Positions 49,650 to 61,615 of a stretch of 64,000 nucleotides of DNA are shown in pieces (within the stretch, counting starts at the first letter, position 1; the number at the start of each line of letters is the position of its first letter). The position numbers and the translations under genes are program-made. This stretch comes from Muscardinus avellanarius. Its lineage: Eukaryota; Chordata; Mammalia; Rodentia; Gliridae. The notes below the pieces were generated by a model. The model worked only from the letters and a program-made list of their open reading frames with translations, was not told the origin of the DNA and made no database searches. The stretch covers positions 81,278,627 to 81,342,626 of the forward strand of contig OY726569.1 in NCBI GenBank assembly GCA_963383645.1, read 5' to 3'.

Positions 49650-50507
49650 GTAAAGATGCATTGTTGGGAGGCTGAGACAGGAGGATCGCACAGGTTTGAA
49701 GCCAACCTCAGCTACTGAGTGAGGCTCTCAGCAACTTAGACCCTGTTTTCAAATAAAATATAAAATAGGTCTGGGAGTATAGCCTGGAGGTAGAAAGCCT
49801 CTGGGTTCCACCCCCAGTACCACCAAAAAAAAAAAAAAAAAAAATCCATTGTCAACTTGGACGTGGTGGTATACACTTGGAATCCCAGTACTGGGGAAGC
49901 TGAGACAGGAGGATCACAGATTTGAGACCAGCCTCAGCAATTTAGTGAGACCTCAGCAATTTAGCAAGATCCTGTTTCAGAATAATTTAAAAATAGGGCA
50001 AGGGGTGTAGCTTGGAAGTAGAATGCCCCTGGGTTTGATCTTCCAGTACCAAAAGTAAATAAATAAAATTTTGTGTGTGTATGTGTGGTACTGGGGGTGG
50101 AACCCAGGGGCCTTTCTACCTTCAGGCTATACTCTCAGACCTATTTTATACTTTATTTGAAAACAAGGTTTCCCTAAATTGCTGAGAGCCTCACTAAGTA
50201 GCTGAGGCTGGCTTCGAACCTGTGCAATCCTCCAGTCTCAGCCTCCCAAGCACTGGGATTACAAGTGTGTGCTACCACGCCTGGCTCTAAATTAATTTTA
50301 TTTTGTGTGTGGGGGTCTGGGGATGGAACCCAGGGGCATTTGACCTCCGAGCTACACCCCCTGCCCAATTTTTTTATTCTTTATTTTGAAACAGGTCTCA
50401 CTAAGTTGTGGAGGGCCTAAGTAGCTGAGGCTGTCGGTGAACCGCGATCCTCCAGGTCTCAGCCTCCCAAATGCTGGGATTTCAAGCGTGCGCCACCACG
50501 CCTGGCT
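49650..50507. mobile_element. Four B1-dID SINEs, two plus then two minus
   Basis: A 5'-truncated A type (49650-49845, plus), 49853-50070 (plus), 50071-50287 (minus, A) and 50288-50507 (minus, B). The last carries TCTAAATTAATTTT on both sides, a target duplication. Confidence 0.85.
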
Positions 50508-51326
50508 TCTAAATTAATTTTTTTTAAAAATCCATTAGCAAATTCCTAAATGAAGGCTCTCTCTGTCTACCCTGTTGTCCTAAAGGCTTGTTTTGAGCAG
50601 GACGTTGTGCTTTAAGTAAAATGACAGAACACGCAAGTAAGTGAAAATATTTTTTGGATTTCACAAAGATGTTTGACTTTCATTTCTTGCATTTCACAAG
50701 GCCATGGAGGAGGAGGTCTGGCCGGCCAGCACTTTTATCTGTAAGACCTCAACACTGGATTTTTGTAACCAAGCAGCTGGTTCTTCTGCACAATGGAATT
50801 GTAAGAGACATGCTGCCGCTCCTTGGGCTTCTCCATTTACAGATTTTAACCAGCATTCAGCTGTCACTGGGACACAGTGTCCTCATTTACCTTTCCAGCC
50901 AGAGGATTCCTGAGTGTTTCATAATAGCTCCACAGCTGGAATGCAGCTGCTTGGGGCGGAGTAAGCATGCCTCCTCACAGGTCAGCGGGGCAAGGGAGGG
51001 CAGGGAATAGTGGAAGGTTGGGAAAGTCCTTCATTCTAGAGCCAGAGCTCAGGAATGCTTTGGGGCCTCTGGTGTGAAAACTTTCCAGATGGGGGAAGGA
51101 AGGATAAGTTTTTTGCCCTCTGGGTAGATTCCAGAAGAAGAAAAAAATCGGCTTTGGGGAGGCCAACTGTTTTGAAATTGCCTTTCAAGAAACAGCACAA
51201 ATGTTTAAATTGACCTGGAAAACCCTTTTTTTTTTTGCTTTCCCTACTACAATCCAAGTCTGTACCCTTGAACATTAATCAGCAGGAGCATTCCTCTGCG
51301 ATTCTCGATTCTCTCCTCCTTCAACT

Positions 51327-51371
<45 letters not shown>

Positions 51372-51970
51372 TTGTTATCTTTGGTTCGGGGAAATTTTTG
51401 GAAGCTTTCCCAGGCTGCGGCTATAGAATGTTTCCTGGAAAATGCATAAGGAGTGTCTGTGTTCCCAGTTCTCCAGAGGGGGCTGGATGTGTTTTTCAGC
51501 GAGACTGAGCTGGGGGCAGCCGAGTCTTGTGTCAGAGTCCAGCCCGGTGAAAGGGCAGACCAGCACCAGAAAGATCTGTGAGCGTCCGAAAGTGCTGAAA
51601 CAAAGGTGTGGTTAGCGGGCCTGCCTGCTCCTGACCTCTTTCAGCCTTTTATTATCGCAGCTGCCGGGATGTCAGTCTGTGAATTAAAGCCCCCGTCTCC
51701 AGGAGATATGCTGAGAACAGCTGGGTGCCAGGGTTTGAACTTCATCCTTCAGTTAGCAGCGCTCGTCATTTCTGCCCACCGAACACTCCGGGGAGGAGTG
51801 CAGGGAGACCACGCCTGCCCAGCAGCCTGTGGCCCAGCCCAGGCGCCCCAGGTGACAGACAAAAAGGTTCCTTGGGCGTGGCGACCCAGGGTGGTGCCCA
51901 GAGCTGGCCAGGTGCATCTGGGTCCAGAAACCACCACAGCACTGGCACGCATGCATCAGACACATCTGTA
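50508..51970. other. Unique DNA with a candidate regulatory block and a (CT)n tract
   Basis: Positions 50660-50910 look like conserved non-coding sequence. A CT repeat lies at 51329-51366. The second copy of the RUNX-bearing element lies at 51547-51644. No gene recognised. Confidence 0.5.
51547..51644 (+). repeat. Duplicated ~98-bp element, copy 2
   Basis: This is the second copy of the element at 49477-49573. The RUNX motif TGTGGTTA is conserved at 51607-51614. Both copies begin GTGAAAG and end CTTTCAG, an imperfect inverted pair. The flanks of the two copies are unrelated. Confidence 0.85.
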
Positions 51971-51973
51971 CCC

Positions 51974-52660
51974 AGCCAGGCGCCGTAGTGGCGCATGTTT
52001 GTAATCCCAGTACTTGGGAGGCTGAGGCAGGGGGATCCAGGTTCGTGGACAGCCTCAGCTACTTAGTGAGGCCCTCTGCAATTTAGTGAGACCCTGTTTC
52101 AAAATAAAGAATAATAAGCCGGGCGTGGTGGCGCATGCTTGTAATCCCCGCATTTAGGAGGCTGACACAGGAGGATCTCACGGGTTCGAAGCCAGCCTCA
52201 GCTACTTAGTGAGGCTTTCAGCAACTTAGTGAGATCCTGTTTCCAAATAAGATATAAAAAAGGTCTGGGAGTATAGCCCGGAGGTAGAAAGCCTCTGGGT
52301 TCCACCCCTAGTACCACCAAAAAAAAAAAAAAGCCCAGTGTGGTGGCTCATGCTTGTAATCCCAGCTTTTGGGAGGCTGAGAATGAAGGGTCAGGGTTCA
52401 AGGACAGCTTCAGCTACTTAGTGAAGCCTTTTGCAACTCAGTGAGACCCAGTTTCAAAATAAAGAATAAAAAATAGGGCTGAGGTTGTAGCTCGGAGGTA
52501 GACTGCCCCTGGGTTCCATCCTCAGTACCAAATAAATAAATAAAATAATGAATAATGAATAAAAATAGGGCTGGGGGTATAGCTGGGAGGTCGAATACCC
52601 CAGGGTTCCATCCCCAGTACCTAAAAAAGAAGAAAAAAGAAAAGAAAAGAAAGAAAGAAA
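51974..52660 (+). mobile_element. Three B1-dID SINEs and a dID unit
   Basis: Units lie at 51974-52115, 52118-52330 (A) and 52333-52540, with a dID and GA-rich tail at 52560-52660. Confidence 0.85.
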
Positions 52661-53105
52661 CGTCTGTACCTCAAACTAAGAAAGAAACATCTGTACCTCA
52701 AACCAGAAATCTATGGGAAGGTGTGCATGCTGGAGATCAGACAGTAAGCGCTCCTCTCTGATAGCTGCAGCTCTTAAAAACAAACGCAGTGCCCTCTTTC
52801 TGACAGGTGAAATCATCCCATAAGGGCCCCTGAGGGAGGGTAATGCTGCCCCCCCCCACTCTGCAGTGAGATGGCGGCTTCTTCCTGGTCCACCCAGAGG
52901 CCTCCAGAGGAGAGAACAGAGACTCAGAAACATAGAAGCTCCAGCTCTCCTCGCCCCATTAGTTTAAAGGCTATTTATTACCCAGTAACACTGTCACCAC
53001 TCCTGCAGCAAAATCTCTTTCCACACAGGGACGGGCGGACTCCAGAAAGGGGGAGGGGAGAGTGCTTAACAACCAAAGGATGATAAACCCTGTAACATTT
53101 ATGGG
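52661..53105. other. Unique DNA with a local duplication of ~25 bp
   Basis: The phrase ACGTCTGTACCTCAAACTA at 52659 is repeated with small changes at 52686. The rest is unique with no gene seen. Confidence 0.45.
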
Positions 53106-53404
53106 GTGACCCTTAGGGGCTGGCATCGTGTGTGCTCAGCGTTTTAATGTGTGTTATCTCATCTTATCTCCACCTAATGAAGTGGGCTCAGTTATTTTCC
53201 CCATATTATAGATGAAGCAGCTGAGACACAGCAGGGCATGGTAGCATAAACCTGTAATCCCAGTACTTGGGAGGCTGAGACAGGAGCACCATGGGTTCTC
53301 TGCCAGCCTCGGCAACTTAGTGAAGCCCTGTTTCCAAATATAAAATAAAATAGGGGTGGAGGTGTAGCTGAGAGGCAGAAAGCCCCTGGGCTCGAGCCCC
53401 AGCA

Positions 53405-53440
<36 letters not shown>

Positions 53441-53580
53441 AAGAAAGAAGGAAATAAACTAAAATTGAGATAGGTTTTGTATCTTGTCTCAGGCCATACA
53501 GCCGGACAGTGCTGGCCAAAGTGTGAACTTGCGGCTGCCTGACTCTAGGGTCCTTCTCAGACATCCTGGGTTTCCCGTCC
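53106..53580 (-). mobile_element. MIR interrupted by a B1-dID SINE
   Basis: A reversed MIR (53106-53232 and about 53450-53575) is split by a plus-strand dimer (53236-53405) with a CA-repeat tail (53405-53438). Confidence 0.7.
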
Positions 53581-53689
53581 TGACCTCTGAGAATGTGTGA
53601 CCTGAACCAAGTTTCTGCACCGCCCGGTGTCCTCAGCTTGTCTTCACACTTTACATACATAAGATGCTGGTAATTTCATATTATGTGGC

Positions 53690-54465
53690 CTTAAGCTTTC
53701 TTCTTTCTTCCTTTCTCCTCTCTCTTTCCTTCCTTTCTTTTTCTTCCTCAGCTCTAGAGATCGAACGCAGGGATATTTTCAGTCCTTTTTGTCTTATATT
53801 TTCGAACAGGTCTTGCTAAATTGCTTAGGCTGGCCTCAAACGTGCCATCCTCCTGCCTCCGCCTCACAAATCTCTGGGATTACAGTCATTTGCATGTTTC
53901 AGCTCTAAAATTTCTTTTCTTTTCTTTTCTTTTTACTGGGATTTGAACCCAGAGGCATTCTACCTCTGAGCGACACCCCAGCCCCTTTCGATTTTTTGTT
54001 TTGAAACACTAGGTTGCTAAGAGTCTTGCTAGGTGGCTGAGGCTGGCCTTGAATCTGGGAGCCTCCTGTCTCAGCCTCCCAAATACTGGAATCACAGGCA
54101 TGCACCACCTCAGCCAGCTCAACTCTAACACTTTCTTCCAAGATTTCTGAAGAATTAAATAAAAGAATGCATTTAGAGAACTTAGGGGAGTGCCTAGACT
54201 ACAGTAAGTACTCAATAGACACTAGACAGTAGCTTTTTTTTGTTTTTGTTTTTGTTTCTTTTGCGGTACTAGGGATGGAACCCAGGGGCATTCTACCTCC
54301 GAGCTAAACCCCAGCCTTATTTTTTAGTCTTTTTATTTTTGAAACGGTCTCACTGAGTTGCAGAGGACCTCACTATGTAGTTGAGACAGTCTGCGAACCA
54401 CAATCCTCAGGTCTCAGCCTCCCAAATGCTGGGATTACAAGGGTGTGCCACCACGCCCGGCAATG
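53690..54465. mobile_element. Three minus-strand SINEs with a MIR remnant
   Basis: Units lie at about 53740-53905, 53911-54118 and 54234-54465. A MIR 3' end (54130-54230) lies between the last two. GCTAGCTTTT after the last unit echoes GTAGCTTTTTT before it. Confidence 0.75.
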
Positions 54466-54756
54466 CTAGCTTTTAATAACAATCTCGAGTCAGTGTTGGT
54501 TCAGTATGAATATATTAACTAAGTTACTCATTACCTTCTCGGGTCTTCTTAGAAGGACCTACATGTCCCTGTACAAGCATACTGTCTGCAGTACAGGGGA
54601 CGTGGTGCTGATGCTGTGAGCAAACCTTCTCATTCTTTCTCTGACTTCTCTGAATTTATCCTGGAATCTGTCAAGCACACACACTTGCATCTGAGCCAAC
54701 AAATCCTATTTTCTTCATTGCCCACTCATTCCCTTGCATTTAGTAGGGTGTTTCCA
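54466..54756. other. Unique DNA, nothing recognised
   Basis: No gene or repeat seen. Confidence 0.4.
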
Positions 54757-54977
54757 GCTTTTTTTTTTTTTTTTTTTGCAATATTGGGGATGGAACCCAG
54801 GGGCATTCTACCTCTGAGCTACACCCCAGCCCTATTTTTTATTCTTTATTTTTGAAACAGGGTCTCCCTGAGTTGTAAAGGGCCTCACTCAGTAGCTGAG
54901 GCTTTCTGCAAACCGCGATCCTCCTGTCTCAGCCTCCAGAATGCTGGTATTATAAGCATGTATTACCATGCCCGGCT
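54757..54977 (-). mobile_element. B1-dID SINE
   Basis: A minus-strand dimer after an 18-T run. Confidence 0.85.
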
Positions 54978-55118
54978 TTTCTCCAAAGATAATTGGATAT
55001 TTGGATAAAATTTGGATAAATTTAAAATTATCCAAATACAACCCTTTTACTTTCCTTTAAAAATCTTTCAGGTGCTTTATAGGATGTAAACATATTCCGC
55101 ACTTAAAAATCCAAGGGC

Positions 55119-55319
55119 TAGCCGGGCGTGGTGGCGCACGCTTGTAATCCCCGCGCTTGGGAGGCTGAGACAGGAGGATGGCACAGGTTCAAAGCCAGCC
55201 TCAGCTACTTAGTGAGGCTCTCAGCAACTTAGTGAGACTCTGTTTCCAAATAAAATATAAAATAGGTCTGGGGTATATAGCCCGGAGGTAGAAGCCCCTG
55301 GGTTCCACCCGCAGTACCA

Positions 55320-55351
<32 letters not shown>
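55119..55351 (+). mobile_element. B1-dID SINE, A subfamily, long poly(A)
   Basis: A plus-strand dimer with an uninterrupted tail of about 30 A. AAAATCCAAGGGC before and AAAATCCGAGGGC after form a near-perfect target duplication. Confidence 0.92.
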
Positions 55352-55354
<3 letters not shown>

Positions 55355-55553
55355 GAGGGCCCTGGGCAGTTGTCTCTAGTGCTTCCGCCTCAGTTCCATT
55401 CTGACCACATTCAATTCTTCTTTGCTCCATGAATCCAATATAAAATTCCAAGCCCCATGCCTTTACAGGGCTTTCCCCCTGCCTACAAAGAATGTTTTTC
55501 CTCCTCCTCTTCTTTGAGCAAACTTCTATGCATCCTTCAAAACCTAACTGATC

Positions 55554-55748
55554 CAGGTGTGGTGGTGCAGGCTTGTAATACCAGCATTCGAGAGGCTGAG
55601 ACCAGAGGATTGTGGTTTGTGGACAGCCTCAGCTACTTAGTGAGGCCCTCTGCAACTCAGTGAGACCCGGTTTCAAAATAAAAAATAAAAAATAGGGCAG
55701 GGGGTGTAGTTCGGAGGTCGAATGCCCCTGGGTTCCATCCCCAGACCC

Positions 55749-55791
<43 letters not shown>
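55554..55791 (+). mobile_element. B1-dID SINE, B subfamily, 41-A tail
   Basis: A plus-strand dimer ending CCCGC followed by 41 pure A residues (55751-55791), the longest poly(A) in the window. Confidence 0.92.
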
Positions 55792-55793
<2 letters not shown>

Positions 55794-55809
55794 ACAACTA
55801 GTTGTTTGA

Positions 55810-56493
55810 GCTGGACATGGTGGCGCACGCTTGTAATCCCAGTGCTTGGGAGGCTGAGACAGGAGGATGGCACAGGTTCGAAGCCAGCCTCAGCTACTTA
55901 GTGAGGCTCTCAGCAACTTAGTGAGAACCTGTTTCCAAATAAAGTATAAAATAGGTCTGGGAGTATAGCCTGGAGGTAGAAAAGCCCCTAGGTTCCACCC
56001 CAGTCAAAAAAAAAAAAATGTTTTAACTGTTTTTCTTTCTTTCTTTTTTCTTTCTTTTTTTCTTTTCGGATCTGGAGGTGGAACCCAGGGGCATTCGACC
56101 TCCGAGCTACACCCCCTGCCCTATTTTTTATTCTTTATTTTGAAACCGGGTCTCACTGAGTTGCAGAGGGCCTCACTAAGTAGCTGAGGCTGTCTATGAA
56201 CCGTGATCCTTCGGTCTCAGCCTCCTGAATGCTGGGATTACAAGCGTGTGCCACCACACCCGGCTAACCTTTTCTTTTTTCTTTTTTTTTTGCGGGTCTG
56301 GGGATGGAACCCAAGGGCATTTGACCTCTGAGCTATACCCCCTGCCCTATTTTTTATTCTTTATTTTGAAACCGGGTCTCATTGAGTTGCAGAGGGCCTC
56401 ACTAAGCAGCTGAGGCTGTCCGCGAACTGCGATCCCCCAGGTCTCAGCCTCCCGAATGCTGGGATCACAAGCGTGCGCCACCACACCCGGCTG
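55810..56493. mobile_element. A-type SINE followed by two minus-strand B-type SINEs
   Basis: Units lie at 55810-56015 (plus), 56040-56265 (minus) and 56266-56493 (minus). CTAACCTTTTCTTT/CTGACCTTTTCTTT repeats bracket the last unit. Confidence 0.88.
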
Positions 56494-56659
56494 ACCTTTT
56501 CTTTACGACTGGTCTCCAGCATTTCCCAGCCTTATGCTTCAGTGGTAGTCTAAATGTATCACAGAGATCTATCAGTCTGCCTATATCACAGCATCCCCAG
56601 TTGGACTCATGAAAGTTCAGGGCAATGACTTGCCATTCTAACTCAAAAGTCACTCAGTG

Positions 56660-56820
56660 ATATACCCCCAGCCCTTTTTTATTTTTTATTTTTTTGGAAA
56701 TGGGGTCTTGATAGGTTGCTGAGAGTCCCACTACATTACTGAGGCTGTCCTCCAACCTGATATCCTTCTGTCTCAGCCTCCCAAAAACCGGGATTATAGG
56801 CATGGGACACCATTCACAGT
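56660..56820 (-). mobile_element. Diverged B1-dID SINE
   Basis: A minus-strand, 3'-truncated, old copy. Confidence 0.65.
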
Positions 56821-56914
56821 TTATATATATTATTTATACCCCTCCCTCCAATATAGGATTTGGTATATCCCACTCACAAGGAGAAATAGAATAATGTTTG
56901 GCACATCCTATAGG

Positions 56915-57066
56915 AAAAAGAACCAGGGCTTTAGAGTCAAATAGTTCTGGGGTAACATTCTAATTTGCCTCCTATTACTTTGTCTCCATTAGCATTAGTT
57001 TTTCCATCTCTAAAACTGAGATAATAATACCTGTGTGGCAGGCATTGTTAATTGCTGTCTAATATT

Positions 57067-57159
<93 letters not shown>

Positions 57160-57470
57160 GGAATTGAGCCCAAGGGAATTTTACCCACTCAGAGAACTAA
57201 GCCAGCGCAGTAAAGATGATAGCATGGAAGATGGAAGGAAACGCTGAACGAGTCTGGATTGCTGCGGCACTGTGCAGCTGGGTTACCCTGCCCTGGAGCT
57301 GCCGCCTCTGGACTATTTCCTATGTTGTTTCACAGGGGGCCCTTGGATCCATCCAGTAGAACCCAGGTTGCTGTGACTTGCAGCCAAAAAGCATCCTAAC
57401 AGATTAACTTCACAGTATTGTTGTAATGACTAAATAAAATATAGTTTACAAAGAACCTAACAGTGCCTGG
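56915..57470 (+). mobile_element. MIR split by GT/GA repeats and unique DNA
   Basis: The 5' part (56920-57060) and 3' part (57395-57470, AACAGTGCCTGGCTCAT) are MIR-like. Between them lie (GT)n (57070-57115), (GA)n (57115-57156), a dID-like scrap and unique sequence. Confidence 0.6.
57070..57156. repeat. (GT)n(GA)n compound microsatellite
   Basis: About 22 GT units pass directly into about 20 GA units. Confidence 0.95.
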
Positions 57471-57489
57471 CTCATCTCATGGTAGAGTC

Positions 57490-57972
57490 AGTGTATTGGG
57501 GATTAAACCTGGGGGATCCTTTTTTTTTTCCTTTTTGTGGTATTGTGGTATTGTGGTATTGGGTATTGAACCCAGGGGCCTTCTACCTCCAAGCTACATG
57601 TATAGCCTTTTTAATTTTTTTTTTAATTTTGAAACAAGATCTCACTAGGTTGCTGGGTCTCACTAAATTGCTAAGGCTGGAGCCAGGTGTGGTGGTGCAC
57701 TTGTAATCCTAGTACTTAGGAGCCTGAGACTGGAGGATTGCAGGTTCAAGGCCAGCCTCACCTACTTATCAAGGCCCTCAGAAACTTAGCAATACCCTGA
57801 GAGATATAGTTCAGAAGTAGGATGCCTCTGGGTTCAATGCCCAGTTCTGAAACAAAACAAAACAAAACAAAACAAAACAAAAAAAACGCTAAGGCTGTTC
57901 TCAAACCTGCTATCTTCCTGTCTCAGCTTCCAAAACACTGGGATCCCAGGCTTGTGCCACCATGCCTGGCTT
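57490..57972. mobile_element. Minus-strand SINE interrupted by a plus-strand SINE
   Basis: The minus-strand dID and linker (57490-57680) and the B1 remainder (57890-57972) flank a plus-strand dimer (57681-57845) with an AAAAC tail (57848-57885). GCTAAGGCTG occurs at both junctions, marking the target duplication. Confidence 0.88.
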
Positions 57973-58680
57973 ACATAAGTAGGTTCTTGACCCAAGACTT
58001 TTGCGAAGAGCTGTTTGGAGCTGAAGGTGGGGATGACCCCCAAGGGCGATCAGGGAACTGAAGGGCGCTGAATGGGGCCGAGAGGACCATGACAAGGAAA
58101 TTCAAACATTATGTTAGTGAGCTTCTTGGGAGCATCGGGGCTGTGACAATAGTCCTCCTTTTTGCTTCTGCTGCCTTTCCTTCCCCTGGTCAGAGTTAAA
58201 CTTTGCGCGCACAGGCTTTTCTAATTGCAGCGGCCACACTCGTGCTCTCAGGGTGGTCCCGGATCACCCTGGGGCATAGAAGGCCGCTGCAGGATGAAGG
58301 CTAGAGTGGAATTTGTAGTCCAGGAGGAGCCAGGACTTGGAAGCAGAACTAACATGCCCATGTGAGGTGAAGGGGCCTGTGACTTAAGACACACCCGGAG
58401 GCCAAAGTCTCTGATAGCTCCTGGCAGCCAGAGGCCCGCAGTAGGCCCACTTGGGGGTCCTGGGCCGGGCAGCCAGCCTGGCTTTTGGCCGCTGACCAGG
58501 CCACAGAGCTGCCCTCTGCACCAGCTCCACCCCCTTCTGAGTCTCACTCGGTGAGTGCTTGGCCTCACCAGTGTCTGCCCCTCCAGGGCAGCAGGGGATG
58601 GGGAAGGGGGCTATGCAGGGACAGTGTGGCATCCACTACAAGCTATGGGAAAGGTGGTGGCTCACTTGTGATAAGGCTGC
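57973..58680. other. Unique DNA, no gene recognised
   Basis: The frames of about 100 aa on both strands lack domains. Confidence 0.45.
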
Positions 58681-58683
58681 CTT

Positions 58684-58900
58684 TTTTGTGTGTGTGTGGT
58701 ACTGGGGGTGAAACCCAGGGGCTTTTCTACCTCTGGGCTATACTCTCAGACCTATTTTTTATAGTTCATTTGGAAACAGGGTCTCACTAAGTTACTGAGA
58801 GCCTCACTAAGTAGTTGAGGCTGGCTTCAAACCTGTGCGATCCTCCTATCTCAGCCTCCTAAGCATGGGGATTACAAGTGTGTGCCACTATGCCCAGCTG
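58684..58900 (-). mobile_element. B1-dID SINE, A subfamily
   Basis: A minus-strand dimer. GATAAGGCTGCCTTTT lies on both sides (58669 and 58900), a 16-bp target duplication that is perfect by eye. Confidence 0.93.
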
Positions 58901-58930
58901 ATAAGGCTGCCTTTTAAAGGTGACCTTCAG

Positions 58931-59320
58931 AGCCCGGTGTGGTGGCGCATGCTTGGAATCCCAGCATTTGGGAGGCTAAGACAGGAGGAACACAGGTTCA
59001 TGGCCAGTCTCAGCTACTGAAGGAGGCCCTTTGCAACTCAGTGAGACCCTGTTTCAAAATAAAGAATTTAAAAAAAGGGCTCAGGGTGTAGCTTGGAAGT
59101 AGAATTCCCCAGGGTTCTATTCCCAGCAGAATATGATGGTGCATGTCTGTAATCCCAGTACTTGGGAGACTGAGACAGGAGGATCACAGGTTCGAGGCCA
59201 GCCTCAGCAACTTAGCCAGACCCTGTTTTCAAATACATAAATAAAAAGTCTAGGGATATAGCTCAGAGGTAGAACATCCCTAGGTTCAGTCCCTAGTATG
59301 AAAATACATACATACATATA
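58931..59320 (+). mobile_element. Two B1-dID SINEs
   Basis: Plus-strand units lie at 58931-59127 and 59128-59310, with an ATAC-type tail. Confidence 0.85.
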
Positions 59321-59474
59321 TCATGCATACATACAAATACAGGTTACCTTCATCCTGTAAATCTGTGCCAGAGCACCTTTCCTTTTGGCCCACCACTCCC
59401 CAGCCCAGCCGAGGTCAGGCAGCCTTGCATCAAGCCTCCAATGCTCAGTTCTGCCCATCAGACATTTATTGACA

Positions 59475-59552
59475 GAGGCTGGAGTATAGCTAGTGACAAA
59501 GCACTTGCCTAGCAAGTGTGACACACCCGCAGACACACACACACACACACAT
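59475..59552 (+). mobile_element. ID SINE fragment with (CA)n tail
   Basis: An ID-like body (GTATAGCTAGTGACAAAGC, CTTGCCTAGCAAGTGTG) followed by CA repeats. Confidence 0.65.
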
Positions 59553-59866
59553 TATCGACAGTCCTTCATGCAAGACACCATAGTCCTGTTCCCTGCTGGT
59601 GGATGTGAGATGCAAGAGCAAGATCAGAGCAAAGAGGACCTTGAAACGGTTTTTAAACTTTTCTCTGAACCTCTTTTCCACCCCTCCCGCCAAAGGAAAG
59701 GAGACTGCTCTGGCTAACTCTGTCCACTGTAGAGTCTGGAAAGCCCTGATCTAGACCAGAGGTGAAACTGAGGCCCAAAGAGGCCCAAAGTGACCTCCCT
59801 GAGTCACATGGCAATGAGTAGTCCAGCCAGGTTCAAATTCAGGGGGATTGAAACAAGGTCTCAAGC
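59553..59866. other. Unique DNA with a reversed MIR remnant
   Basis: Positions 59750-59860 resemble a reversed MIR (GTGAAACTGAGGCCCAAAG). No gene. Confidence 0.5.
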
Positions 59867-59867
59867 C

Positions 59868-60115
59868 AGGCCTGGGGGCGCACGCTTGTAATCCCCGCAT
59901 TCGGGAGGCTGAAACAGGAGGATCACAGTTTCAGGACAGCCTCAGCTACTTAGGCCCTTTGCAACTCAATGAGACCCTGTTTCAAAATAAAGAATAAAAA
60001 ATAGGGCTGGGGGTATTGCTTAGAGGTAGAATGCCCCTGGGTTCCATTCCCATTAGCTAAAAAAAGAAACAAAACAAAACAAAAAAAGAAAGAAAGAAAG
60101 AAAAATAAACAGAAA
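59868..60115 (+). mobile_element. B1-dID SINE
   Basis: A plus-strand dimer with an AAAC/AAAG-rich tail. Confidence 0.85.
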
Positions 60116-60750
60116 CAGGGTCTCATTCAGTGGTAGAGGGCCTGTAGTGCCCTATAAGGCCTATAGTCCTAGCCCTGGACACTGTTTTCCAGTACTATGG
60201 AGATGAGGTGCATTAACCAGGAACAGAACACCCAGGCCACAGGCTTATTAAAGTGAGCCAGTCGCTATAACTCAGGGGAGGGCTCTGGGAGAAGGTGGGG
60301 CTGGGCCCCAGGGGCCTGGGCAGGTTTTGGCCTGGAGCATGGCTGGGCCCAAGGCAGTTCCAGGTCCCTGAGGTCGGAAGATTTGCAGAGGCAGGAAGAA
60401 GACTGGCCTTTGGGAGAGTTGGCTTCCACCCCCACTCTGTCCTTGTGGCTAAGTGACCTTAGGCAAGGTCCTGCTCCCAACCCGTTTTCTTGCAAGTAAA
60501 ATGAAAGAAGGGGCAGCTAGCTGCTCCTAGCCTGGCTGCTATGGAGCCATCCCTCCCTCGGGGCTGGCCCTGGCCTCCCCACAACCCAGGACACTCCCGC
60601 AGTGCCAGGTGGCTGGAACTGATGCCAGGAGGAAGTGTCTGGGAGATCCAGGGACAAACCCAGAAGCTGCAGCCCTGAATGAGGCGCCCGCCCAGAGCTT
60701 GGGAACCCAGGAGGTAGGCACCAGGGCAGAACTGGGGCAAGAGTCATCCC
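60116..60750. other. Unique DNA with a MIR remnant
   Basis: A MIR-like piece at 60400-60515 (GGCTAAGTGACCTTAGGCAAG). No gene recognised. Confidence 0.45.
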
Positions 60751-60759
60751 TCTCTTCGT

Positions 60760-61005
60760 CTCTGAGTACTGGGATTGAAGCCAGGGTGCTCTATCTACCA
60801 CCAAGCTACACCTCCAGTACTTATTTTGAGACAGAGCTGAGTTGCAGAGGCTTGTCTGGAACTTTCATCCTCTGTCTCAGCTTCCCAAGCTCTGAGTTAC
60901 AAGCATTCACCACGCCTAGCTTTTTTTTCCTTCTTCTTACACTGGGTCTTGCTAAATTGCCCAGGCTAGTCTCAAACTTGACAATCTTTCTGCCTCAGCC
61001 TCCTG
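60760..61005 (-). mobile_element. Two diverged minus-strand B1-type units
   Basis: Old, degenerate copies at 60760-60922 and 60923-61005. Confidence 0.65.
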
Positions 61006-61129
61006 AGTCCCTCAGAGTGTACCTGAGTGTCACAGAATCCTGAGCCCTTCCTCTTTTGAGAAGGGATCTTCTGAATACAGCCCTCTCCTGAAGCCCAGGC
61101 CTCAGCCGGGACCCCAGTTAGGGATAACA

Positions 61130-61290
61130 AGTCCCTTAAAAGTCACTGGCCTCAGTATTGTCTCTTGAGAAATGGGCAAAAGAGTCCCGTAGTCTCCCTG
61201 GTAAAAATGATCCTATCAGTGCTTCAGGTGATTCATAAGATAATGGGTGTCAGGTGCTGAGTGTGGGCCCACTTAGTAAATGGTAGGTGC
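61130..61290 (+). mobile_element. MIR remnant
   Basis: A weak MIR 3'-half match (CTTAGTAAATGGTAGGTGCT). Confidence 0.5.
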
Positions 61291-61383
61291 TGCACACCCC
61301 AGACGGCCACCTGATGGGGAAGACACAGTTTGAAGCCTCCTGACATAAATAAGCTGGTTCAAGTGTACTCTTTCTTTCTTTCT

Positions 61384-61385
61384 GG

Positions 61386-61418
<33 letters not shown>

Positions 61419-61615
61419 CAGTACTGGGGATGGAACCCAGGGGCATTCCATCTGCAAGCTAAGTCCCCAGTCCTACTTTATTCTTTATTTTGAAACAGGG
61501 TCTCACTAAGTTACTGAGGGCCTTAAAGTTGCTGAAGCTGGCTGAGAACCTGCGATCTGCCTGTCTCAGCCTCCCAAATCCAGGGATTACAAGTGTGCGC
61601 CACAATGCTGGTCTC
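61384..61615 (-). mobile_element. B1-dID SINE after a ~32-T run
   Basis: A minus-strand dimer with a poly(T) at 61388-61419. Confidence 0.88.
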
